Of a stretch of 64,000 nt of DNA, positions 1 to 9,812 are shown piece by piece. A model generated the notes under the pieces. The model made no database searches and was not told where the DNA came from. It was given only the letters and a program-made list of their open reading frames with translations. Each line of letters starts with the position of its first letter. Position 1 is the first letter of the stretch. Source of the stretch: Seminavis robusta (lineage: Eukaryota; Bacillariophyta; Bacillariophyceae; Naviculales; Naviculaceae); contig CAICTM010000001.1 of assembly GCA_903772945.1 (NCBI GenBank), forward strand, positions 124,001 to 188,000, given 5' to 3'. Made by a program: the position numbers and the translations under genes.

Positions 1-637
1 AGTGCTGCATGTATAGATAGTGCTATAAGAGCTAGTAGACTGCCCCCCTCATCATAGACGTACGGTTCTTGGATGCGTTCAGGAAGAGTGAGCGACGCTG
101 CACGAAGCTTCCTTCATTTTATCAGCACGGCAACCTCCTTGCAATGGTAGGAAGACCAAAGTGTCGCCATTGGTGACGGTGTTCACGGCTTCAGCTGCTC
201 TGGTTCTCCAGTTCAACGTCCAGTCTCTCGAACTCGTCGGCACAACTGCTGTCATAGCAATGGGTACAGCACGCAGTCATCCAGCGCTCTCAACGAAGTC
301 ATCGGCCTGCCCACGACTTTTGAGAAAGATATCCTCTTCCCCTTCTCCCTCTTTTGAGAAAGATAATATCCTCTGCCTCCTGACACCTTACACACTGCGT
401 GTCAGCTTTGAGACGTGGATATTCTCTTCCAGATGGCATGCACTAATCCGGCTTCAAGCATGCAGCATTTCTGTTCTTCGGGGTTCTCTTTTGTTGATCC
501 AGGCTGCTTGGTGTCAAGAGAAAAGCGAAGAATAAGCCGTTCTTCGTTCTCTCATTAGCGGACCAACCTTCCTGATGAGGCGTTGGTACAGTATCATAAA
601 ACAGAAAGCAAACAAAACTAAAAGCCATACCAACAAC
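1..637. other. Intergenic region, no supported gene
   Basis: I see no conserved coding sequence in these bases. A 124-codon open frame at 161-535 (+) is Ser/Leu-rich and without a recognisable domain, and is probably chance. The last part should hold the promoter and 5' UTR of the gene starting at 638. Confidence 0.5.
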
Positions 638-1285
638 ATGATCGCTTCTATCAGCACCACCCTTTCCCAGGCCCTCCCTCTTTCCACGGACGCCTTCTTT
701 GCGGATGCAGTCAATATTGCCGCTGTGGTCCTCGGCGTTTGCAGTTTTGCATGGTTGCTAAGAGAATGGAGGTCTTTGGATGAGGGTATCCTGGAAGATC
801 AAGGCGCTTACTTTTGTGCTGAACATGAAAAGTCCGAGGAAGAAGAAGGAGAGTCCAGTGAAAGCGGCAACCGGTTTTTGGACAGGTTCACATGGTTGCA
901 AAGAGAATGGAGGTCATTGGATGAGGGTATCCTGGAAGATTGTGGCTCTTACTTTTGTGCTGAGCAAGAAAATTCCGAAGAAGGAGAGTCCAGTGACAGT
1001 GGTAACCTGTTTTTGGTCATGGCGCAAGCCGCTACGGTTCCGTTTGCCAAATCCATGGGCGCCGAGACAATTGCCGAGACAATTGCCGAGACAGATGAGA
1101 GCGAAAGCGAAGATGAAGAGGAGGAAACCGAACCCTGCAAAGAAACCGAAGATGACATGCCAGTAAAAGGATCATCCCTTACTTCGCGCCCAAGCGAACC
1201 AGAATTGTGGCGAATGGTTCTGTCTACTGGGGCTTCCTTCAAGCAGGGTCCTCGACGCAGTTTTGTTCATCTGGAGTCGTCATAA
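638..1285 (+). CDS. Unknown small acidic protein with an internal duplication and one membrane segment
   Basis: No family is recognised. I use the ATG at 638 rather than the upstream in-frame ATG at 575, because it precedes a more ordinary N-terminus; this gives 215 residues. A hydrophobic stretch (about residues 24-40, around AAVVLGVCSFAWLL) may be a membrane segment. A block with the core EWRSLDEGILED, followed by a YFCAE motif and an acidic run, occurs twice about 144 nt apart in the same frame. The C-terminal half is Glu/Ser-rich with a short IAET repeat and looks disordered. Both duplicate copies stay in frame, which supports a real coding sequence. The function is unknown. Confidence 0.55.
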   Translation: MIASISTTLSQALPLSTDAFFADAVNIAAVVLGVCSFAWLLREWRSLDEGILEDQGAYFCAEHEKSEEEEGESSESGNRFLDRFTWLQREWRSLDEGILEDCGSYFCAEQENSEEGESSDSGNLFLVMAQAATVPFAKSMGAETIAETIAETDESESEDEEEETEPCKETEDDMPVKGSSLTSRPSEPELWRMVLSTGASFKQGPRRSFVHLESS

Positions 1286-2126
1286 AAACGTTCGCCAACA
1301 ATACACAATGGATGTATCATTCTCAGATTAACTGAAAACCGGGGGATCTTTGCCATTCTGATAGATATGAATCATATATTAATGCAAGACAGACACTTAC
1401 GGGATCTGGGTTTTTCTAGTTGTTGCCGTCTGCCGTCAGATACACTGTTGTTAGGTCTGGTCCAATTTCGTTGGAGGTTCGAACACGGAGCAAACATCGA
1501 TATCAGATGACGCAACAGAGCCATCTTCGTGGTTTTGGGAGCTGTTGTGGGCCTGCCAATCAAACATGTCTGGAACGCACCGAACTCAACGAAAGCCCTG
1601 TCATCATTATTGTTGGTTTTGAGGTTGTCCGCAACACTCTTTCCGTCTACTAGCTAGACTAGCTATCAACCCTTATTGCAGGCTGAGTTTGAGTTCAGGA
1701 GTCCCATCATTGGAGATATTATGGGCTGGGCCTATGCATAGCGGTAGGCTACTACTAGACTAGTTCGATGTAAAGTAATTGAGAAGTAATTACGGGTTAG
1801 AGTGGGCAATGCCTCGGTCAAACTTTAGGAGCAGGTAAATAATTCGTGAGGTCACCTCACGATTTAAGCATAGAAGGGGGTCTGGGGGTGGCTCGTGCAA
1901 TTTACTTTGGCTCTTTTGAATAGGGGCAAAGAGTACAAAAGCCGATTCTGCAATTAAGAGGACTTCTTGAAGTGCTTTTGGTGTGTTAAAGCATGCACTA
2001 GTAATTAGTAAGGATTGGTTCAAAGGAAATCCTTTCACGTACTTTAAACCATCACTTCTGGTTATGGTTTGAAGTGTACCAAGAGGGCTAGATGATTTAA
2101 CACCAGATTCATAAAAAGCTAGTAAG
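1286..2126. other. Intergenic region before the LTR element
   Basis: No conserved gene is visible. A minus-strand open frame (1790-2131) runs into the LTR and has no recognised domain. The last four bases (2123-2126, TAAG) are the left copy of the retrotransposon target-site duplication. Confidence 0.5.
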
Positions 2127-2577
2127 TGCAATACACGGCTCTTAGCCTTATTCGCGACTCGATCCTAGATAGGGTTTGAGTTCGACTCATGCCTGAGTCT
2201 CTCGTGAATAGTCATTTGAGACAGGGTTCTCAATGACCGCGCTAGTCATACTAGATTGATGATGAAACATCGCTCTAGATATTTAGCTAGCGTGGAGTAC
2301 TTCCACGCTACTAGATCCAGGCTAGACAAACCTTCCACGCGTTCCGTTTTAGGATCGTGGAAAGACGTAGGATTACTACCACAACCTACTCTATCACACT
2401 TCACAGTCTCCCGCGGGAAACCAGATCTACGATCCCTTGATGATGATCTCTCGCGAATCTCCTGATTGTGGATCCATCTCGTTGATTAGTTTTCATAGCT
2501 TTCTAATCTCTCTCATAACTTCATTCTTCAAACTCAAAAAACTCGAAAATCTTTACACTAGCTTTTAGCGTAGTGCA
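2127..2577 (+). repeat. 5' LTR (451 bp)
   Basis: This is a direct repeat of 6216-6631. It begins TGCAATACACGG and ends TTTTAGCGTAGTGCA, giving TG...CA termini. It carries a segment of roughly 26 bases near 2450-2480 that is missing from the 3' copy. There are also many one-base differences, mostly indels. Confidence 0.9.
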
Positions 2578-2627
2578 TTTTGTTAACAAACACAATAGCT
2601 TTCAGCTACCCTCAACCTTTCCTCACC

Positions 2628-2861
2628 ATGAAGATGGCTCAAGGAAAGCATGCGTTCCGCAACTTCGAAAAACAGTTGCGTGACAAACCATTCTTCCTCT
2701 CGTCGACAATGACGACCAAAACGAGATCGACGATACTCGTGCAACCACTTGCAAACTTCGCAACCATGTTGCCAAGCGCAAATCAGAGAAACTCTGACAA
2801 TGAGGACGACTCCTCTATCAACTTCATCACTTGGATGGAGAAATCTCTATCTGAGGATTAG
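2628..2861 (+). pseudogene. Gag-like remnant of the Ty3/gypsy element
   Basis: This short open frame sits directly after the 5' LTR, where gag is expected. It is polar and has no recognised zinc knuckle. Position is the main evidence, so the assignment is inferred. Confidence 0.4.
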
Positions 2862-3009
2862 GCCAGGATGATGACTCAACGGAACCTGTTCCGATTCTCA
2901 TACCAAAGGTATGAAGATATCTCACTAACTAGTAAACAAGAATTGTTTGCAACTGATGAACTCTACGGCAAATTAGATGATTGCCTAGAAGCTGCTCAAC
3001 TAGACTCTG

Positions 3010-6000
3010 ATGATCTTATTTAGCATCGTTAACCTCGTCCGTGGCCAACCACCTCGTAAACGTCGCAAGACAAGAGACCTCAAACCATCGTCTATGTTAG
3101 AATTTAACAACGAGAAAAAGGAAACAAAACCGTTACACTCCGTTGCTTATGGATACAGGAGCATCGGAACTTTATTGCTCAACCTCATGCTAAGAAATTA
3201 CGCATGAAGGATCTTGGGGGCTCCAAACGATGTGGACTACCCCTGCAGGAGAATTAAACACCAGCACGAAGTGCAAGGGTGCATCATGATTCCTGAATTC
3301 CAGAAGATAGAATATCGAGTGGGACTACACATCACCAAGAGCTTGGGGGCGTATAACATGATCATAGGTCGAGATATTTTCTCTGACTTAGGTTTCAAGT
3401 TCGATTTCACTACCATGTCAGTGGAATGGGACGGCGCATCTATTCCTATGAAAGACAGCGACACCAATGAAGAAGAAAACTTTTTCATTCCTGATCCTAC
3501 CTGTTGATGACAGTGCAGATCGTCTCAAAAGATTCTTGATGGAAATACGAACAAGCTGACTTAAGGCAGGTTTGCCAATAAAGATCAGTTAAACAGGAAG
3601 AGAAGGAACAGCTTCATTCCTTACTGACGAAGTACTCTGACCTATTCGATGGTACTTTGGAAAGGGGCAGATGGACGACTAAAGTAGAACTTCTCCCTGA
3701 GCTAAACCCTACATGCAAGGGCTTATCCTATTCCACGGTTCATACCAACACTCTTAAATGGAGGTTGAACGTCTCTGCGAGGCGGGAGTACTCAAGAAGG
3801 TAAACCGTCCGAGTGGCGGCACCAACTTATCATTCCCAAGAAAGATGGATCTGTAGATTCATTCTGATTTCCGGGAACTAACAAAAGGATTAAGCGGAAG
3901 CCTTATCCTATCCAAAAATACAGGACATGCTCTTAATCTAGATGGATTCAAGTACGCTACTAGTCTAGACCTAAACATGGGATACTATCACATCGAGCTG
4001 TCACCCACTCGAAGCAACTCTGTACATCGTACTCCCTGGGGAAAGTACGAGTACCAGAGGTTGCCAATGGCCTATGTAATAGTCCGACATCTTCAAAGAG
4101 AAGATGGGAACACTAATGCACGACTAGAATAGTCCGTGCATACATTGATGATCTACTCATCCTAACTAACGGCGATCTAGCAGATACGTTGAAAAGTTGA
4201 TGAAGTTCTCCGACGGCTTCGAGAAGCCGGACTTAAGATCAATGCTACCAAGTCCTTCTTCGCAAGAGGAGAAACTTGAGTACCTAGGTTACTGGATTAC
4301 TCGAGAAGGGATCCAACCTATAACCAAAAATAGACGCGATCAAGAATACGCTCCCCCTACTCTCACAATTGGACTAGTGAACTACTATCGAGACATGTGG
4401 ATTAGACGATCACATGTACTGGCTCCACTCGCTTCGTGACTCCAAAACAACAAGTGGAAATGGGAAGCGGAACACGACAAGGCTTTAGCCAGATGAAGAG
4501 GATCATCAGCAAAGAAACCTGCTCGCCTACCCTACTTCAACGAACATTGTATCCACACGGATGCGAGTGACTCAACTAGGTGCAGTAATTTCCCAGAAGG
4601 GAAAACCTATCGCGTTCTACAGCAGGAAGCTCAACCCTGCTCAGACACGACACGTTACCGAGAAGGAATTCTCAGTATCGTAGAAACTTAAAGAATTCCG
4701 TAACATTCTTCTAGGAAAGAAGATGTTGTAATACGGACCACAAAAATCTACATGTAAGAACTTCAATACCGATCGCGTAATGCGATGGCGCCTTATTCTG
4801 GAAGAATACGCCTGAACTACGGTACATAAAGGGGAACAGAACATCCGCTGATGCGTTGCGAGACTTAACATCTCCAACAACGACGGTTCTTCGAACAAAT
4901 GGACCAGCGAGATCGCTGAGCTCATGGCTGCAGACGAAGAGGACTCCCTAGCGATTCCCTCTCTCGTTCCCGAGATCGAACATCGTAGAAAGACGACAAC
5001 GATATCAAGAAGCTCCTCAGGACAAGCCAAACGACTACAAGAAGCAATCTTCCCCAGAGGGGATAAGTCTAACGACTTAGTAGTTAAGACGAGAAAATCT
5101 CGTACCTAAAACTATGCAGAAAAGCTAGTTGAATGGTACCATGGTGTGCTGATGCATCCTGGCGAGACTCGCACGGAGCTAACCACAGCCAACACTACAC
5201 CTGGAAGGGTCTGCGCAGGACTGTGCAGACCGTATGTCAGCGTTGCCAAAGCTGCCAGATGAACAAACCCAAGACCGTAAGCTGGGATTGATGCCTCCAA
5301 AGACTTGCGAGGAGATCCTTGGGAAAGACTATGTATTGACCTGATAGGCCCTTACAACGTCGGGGATCCAAGAAAAGATTCCTGCACACTTCATTGTTGA
5401 CAATGATTGATCCCGTACCGGATGGTTCGAGATTGCAGGATCTGCTCCAAGGCAGCAGACGAAGTAGCATCGTCCTAGAAAAACGTGGTTACCCGGTACC
5501 GTGGCCTGCTGAGGTTATAATGGATAGAGGACGGAGTTCCGTGCAGAGGTCGAAAAGACACTCCGGGATGAATATGGACTTGTCGCAATTCATTACAACG
5601 CGTACCTCAAGCCAACTTATGGTCGAGCGTGCTCATCAAACCATACAACTTGATCGCTGTTCAAAAAATCAAGTGCCAAAACGACCTCGTGAATGGATCT
5701 GGGATGGAGTCCTCACGGGTTCGCTTTGCAATGAATGCCACGATTCATACCACCTTGCGCCAACGCCGACAAGCTCGTGTTCAATCGTGACGCGATTCAC
5801 AACGTCCGGTTCGAAGCCAACTGGAAGTACATTAAGGAACGTCGCAACGACAATCCAACAAAACAACGATAGGGAAAACGCAACGCGTGTCCTCATCAAT
5901 ACAATGTCAACGATACTGTGATGATCAACAGTATCAGCACCGCAAGTACGGTCAGCCCAAGTACAAAGGTCCTACACCATAGACCGAGTCAAGACAATGC

Positions 6001-6050
6001 ACTGTACGGCTCAACATCTACCGCCACGGCGGCACAGTTACCAGACTTGG
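3010..6050 (+). pseudogene. Broken pol region: protease, RT, RNase H, integrase
   Basis: Conserved blocks appear in changing frames. The protease active site LMDTGAS lies near 3145, and the flap/C-terminal part with IIGRDIFSDLGFKFDF at about 3360-3400. RT blocks include SLDLNMGYYHIELSP near 3960-4010 and YIDDLLIL near 4143. An RNase H segment covers about 4555-4870. The integrase zinc finger and core cover about 5130-5700, including MVERAHQTI near 5620. Frames change repeatedly and internal stops are common, so the region cannot encode a working polyprotein as written. Confidence 0.9.
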
Positions 6051-6215
6051 AACATAAGGTATATACACCCATACAAGGCCTGATCCCCTTGTAAGATGGC
6101 CATCGTGCGACGCACAATGTCTACATCCAATCTCATGAGAGTGCCCCGCACTTTAAAATCATATGTTCTCCTGTCCGACTGTGTCGCGCCTTCTGTGACC
6201 TTGTCAGGGGGCGAA

Positions 6216-6631
6216 TGCAATACACGGCTTAGCCTTATTCGCGACTCGATCCAGATAGGTTGAGTTCGACTCATGCCTGAGTCTCTCGTGAATAGTCATG
6301 AGACAGGGTTTCTCAAACCGCGCTAGTCATACTAGATTGATGATGAACATCGCTCTAGATATTTAGCTAGCGGTGGAGTACTTCACGCTACTAGATCCAG
6401 GCTAGACAAACCTTCCACGCGTTCCGTTTTAGGATCGTGGAAAGACGTAGGATTACTACCACAACCTACTCATCACACTTCACATCTCCCGCGGGAAACC
6501 AGATCTACGATCCTTGATGATGATCTCTCTCGTTGATTAGTTTTCATAGCTTTCTAATCTCTCTCATAACTTTCATTCTCTCAAACTCAAAACACTCGAA
6601 AGATCTTTACACTAGCTTTTAGCGTAGTGCA
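6216..6631 (+). repeat. 3' LTR (416 bp)
   Basis: This is the direct repeat of 2127-2577, with the same TG...CA ends, preceded by a purine-rich tract. It is shorter than the 5' LTR because of one deletion of about 26 bases and several single-base deletions. It is followed by the TAAG target duplication (6632-6635). Confidence 0.9.
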
Positions 6632-6789
6632 TAAGACATTTTACACAACTTCAATGAATTCCTAGAAATGCCCTCCAGAGGATTACGGTAGAATCTACGA
6701 TTATTTGGCCAACCGGTTGTGCATGCATGTACAGTTGTAGAGGATTTGGCCAAGTGTAGCAATTTGGTGTAGAACATAGGCACTACCAA

Positions 6790-7192
6790 TCAACAGCTCC
6801 AAGCTGGGAGCTTGGACAACCGCTTCAGGCTGGGACAACAGCTACAAGCTACAGCTACAGGCTTACACAACAGCTACAGCTACAGGCTGGAATATCCGCT
6901 TCAGGCTAGGACAACCACTACTAGTACAGCTGGGACAACAGCTACAAGCTGGGACAACAGCTAGAGCTCCACGCTGGGACAACCGCTCCCAGCCACTACA
7001 GGCTGGGACAACAGCTACAGGCTGGGACAACAGCTACAAGCTGGGACAACAGCTACAGCTCCAGGCTGGGATAACCACTTCAGGCTGGGGCAACCACTAT
7101 AGGCTGGGACAACAGCTTCAGGCTGGGACACAAGCTGGGACAACAGCACAGCTACAGGCTGGGATAACAGCTACAGGCTGGGACAACAGCTC
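6790..7192. repeat. Minisatellite, about 19-bp unit
   Basis: Roughly twenty imperfect tandem copies of a unit close to AGCTACAGGCTGGGACAAC, with A/C and GGGA/GGGG variants and some half units. No open frame crosses it in a convincing way. The region from 6632 to 8055 holds only this array, a second array and non-coding sequence. Confidence 0.93.
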
Positions 7193-7781
7193 CCACCTGT
7201 CACCCTACGCGTACCACACCAGAGAGGTGCTGGCCCTCATTTTCTGCCAAGTTGGACTTCGTGTTGCTCATAGAAACTAATTATTTCCAGTGCATTCTCG
7301 AATCAAGCAGTGGGCATTGTGACAAATAACTGGCTTCCAGCCGATTCTTGACCACAGGATTGATTCCATCAGGCAGTTGGCTGCTGTATCTCTTTGCGTA
7401 TGAAGCCCTTTGCTGGAAGCACCATTGGTACAATTCCCAGCCCTTTTGTCATGATCACGGAGCATGACAGGCGGTACTTCGTTCCTTGGTGCTTTTTCAG
7501 GCTGAGAATTTTGACGGTGGCGACACTTTGGGAGACAGTGTTGATGCTTCTGGCGAACCTTCTTGTGTTTCTTGGATGCCATTATTTCTGGTCTCGGCTC
7601 GTAATAAATTCACTGGGAATGGTACTGGAATAGCTGGCTGGTATTGTGAACTGATTCTATTTTATGCTCGAGCTTGTCTACCAACCAATGACAATGACGA
7701 CGCCAGCCTTCTACGGGCGGGAAACTCGAGCCAGCTGATGCTCTTTGCTTGTTGGCCTGTTGTGCTCTTTGAAAAAAGCAT

Positions 7782-7925
7782 TGCCAGTAAAGCACTTGTG
7801 ATGGCCAGGGGTGAAGCATTGCCAGTAAAGCACTTACTTGTGATGGCCAGTAAAGCACTCGTGATGGCGGCCAGCAAAGCACTCCTGACTCCTGATGGCA
7901 GCCAGCAAAGCACTCGTGATGGCCA
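7782..7925. repeat. Short tandem repeat array, about 20-25-bp unit
   Basis: Five to six imperfect copies of a unit near GCCAGTAAAGCACTCGTGAT, with T/C variation and spacer differences. Open frames here encode only the repeat on both strands and are not taken as genes. Confidence 0.85.
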
Positions 7926-8055
7926 GCGGTGCCTAAAAAGTTCCAGCGTCTGGCCTCGGACCGAACCTTCCTGCCCTAATTAACGTTAACCCTAACGTTA
8001 CCCCAACAACCCTTTCAAAACTGTCTCGTCTGATTGGAATGAGAATTGACGAAAA

Positions 8056-8883
8056 ATGATGAGATTATCTTCCCTTTTAGCTCCCCTCGTTGGCCTGTCT
8101 GGAGCTCTGGCTCAGGAAGACGTCGAGATTAAATGCAACTCCACCGATTGCATTTCTTGTGTATCAGAATTCAATTGTGTCTGGATGGTGGATGGTACCT
8201 GTGTGGAAGGCTGTGGGAGTTTCCGAATATTGATTGCTACTATGAATGAATCTTTGATACATCCACTGCTGACAATCCAGCAGTTGAAGTCGTCACAGTG
8301 GATGAAATTTGTGAGGCTTGGGACTTTAATATCACTGAAAATGAAGCCTGCTTTGAAGAGACCACTGGAGAAGATTGTCTGAAACGAGCTGGGTGCGATT
8401 GGAAAATGGGTATCATTGAAAATGGAGAAGATCGCAATTGGTGTGCTCTGGATTTGCACTATGTGCCCATGCCTTCTCCCTGTATTGCAACAACCTGCAC
8501 CGACTGTCTGGAGGATCCCACCTGCGTGTGGATGAAATGGTGGGACCTGTGAAACATCCTGTGATGGCCGTCCCAATATTGACTGTTACGATGCCCTCAC
8601 ATTTGGGGCTGGTCCGGATGCTGGTCCTGAAATATGTCAAGTATACAATGAAAGTATGACAGCCAATGAAGAATGCTTCGCTCAATCAACAAAAGATACT
8701 TGCTTTGGGCAAAGTGGATGCCAATGGGTTGGAGAGGCACAAGGTTTGGGGCACTGTACTCTGGCTATCGCCACCACTGATCCAGAAGCTGTCAATAATG
8801 GAGCCAGCAAGGCATGGTTGCCACCTTTATGTTCAGCTTTTTCTGTTTTGGTCATCCCATTTCTTTGGAGTTTTCGACACTAG
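8056..8883 (+). pseudogene. Secreted Cys-rich repeat protein, frame broken
   Basis: The start codon at 8056 begins a clear signal peptide (MMRLSSLLAPLVGLSGALAQ). After it come two homologous Cys-rich units. Each has a CVW or CDW/CQW motif, a GTC segment, the core PNIDCY, and then a segment of the type EICxxxxxxxTxNExCF. The C-terminus is hydrophobic (residues around VLVIPFLWSF) and could be a GPI-anchor signal or a membrane tail. The frame moves from 1 to 0 near 8216-8222, meets an in-frame TGA at 8244, and returns to frame 1 near 8540. A 68-nt GT-AG intron (8213-8280) would remove the first shift and the stop. However, it would also remove the conserved PNIDCY core, so I favour indels or sequence errors. 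The function is probably cell-surface or extracellular. Confidence 0.65.
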
Positions 8884-9812
8884 CAAGCATGCAGGAAGAC
8901 ATGGAGACAACACAATCTTGTGTGGGAATTTGCAGAAGGACAGAGAACGATCTGATTGTTCCTGTAGTATCTATTTCGATGAACTTGTGGCTAGAGTGTC
9001 TAAACTGTGCAAACCTACCCTTTTTAGCTGTTTGAGAATGATGTTCGTCCACAAATCAAAGGCGGCTGTCAAGTCCGACGATATGAGATTTCTATAGTTT
9101 TTTCATAGTCATCACGGATGCACTGCATCATCGCCAATAGTAGTGCTCAATATCGCACCTTTCCAACATTTTAAGCTCGCAAGTTCTCCGCCGCCTCCAG
9201 CATCCGCAGCCAACTCCTCACGACGTTTCTCCAAAGCGGCAAGATAGTTTTGATGGACGGAAAGGTTGACCAATGTTGCCTCGACCATCCAACTCATCTC
9301 GTTGGTGTCATGACCGCAGCAGTGAAACAACTGTGATGCTGAGGGCATCCGAAAAGCTACTTCGACGACGGATTCGAGATATGCATGTGGCAAGCCCGCG
9401 AAACACCCTCTCGAGAAGCTGATTGAAGATAATATGTGCTGTGAAGCAGACTGAATCCACCCGTCTTTGTATGTATCAGAAGTCGTCCCAATCTTGGTTT
9501 TGACGTGAGCGTCCGAGGAGAAGATCCTGACCATCATGCTGAGCAATCACGTGGGCTCGCCATTTCCTACAGGAAAATGACACGCTTCTCTCTTAAAAGT
9601 GCTTGATGAGTACGACACATACCGGTAAGCCAAGGCCCAGGTGTTTTCCACATTTATCACCCCGTACACAGCTGGATCTCGACCGCCCGATGTCCTCGTT
9701 ATGTTACCAGCAAGAGCCTGTGTTGATTTGCCATTGCTGCTTTCCTTTTGAATTGGTAGGCTGTGGATGCAAGTTAGACTTCCTTGTCTGACTGCTCCTG
9801 TTCTGGCGATGT
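8884..9812. other. Intergenic region with one doubtful ORF
   Basis: A minus-strand open frame at 9112-9546 (about 144 codons) and another at 9547-9816 lie downstream of the class-C receptor. Neither has a recognisable domain. They could be extra 3' exons of that receptor, but I cannot show it. Confidence 0.35.

Larger units (their letters stand above)
2127..6631 (+). mobile_element. Decayed Ty3/gypsy LTR retrotransposon
   Basis: The element has two related LTRs in direct orientation, both starting TGCAATACACGG and ending GTAGTGCA. It is flanked by a 4-bp direct repeat TAAG (2123-2126 and 6632-6635). The internal region reads in the order gag-like, aspartic protease (DTGAS near 3150), reverse transcriptase (YIDDLLIL near 4143), RNase H (AVISQKGKPIAFYSRKLN near 4582) and integrase (PWERLCIDLIGPY near 5322). 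The RT-RNase H-integrase order places it in Ty3/gypsy rather than Ty1/copia. The coding region is broken by many small indels and stop codons, so no intact polyprotein remains. A purine-rich tract (AGGGGGCGAA, 6206-6215) just before the 3' LTR fits a polypurine tract. No clear initiator-tRNA primer site follows the 5' LTR. Confidence 0.92.

Noticed and set aside
161-535. 124-codon open frame on the plus strand
   Set aside because: Low complexity, no domain and no neighbours to support it.
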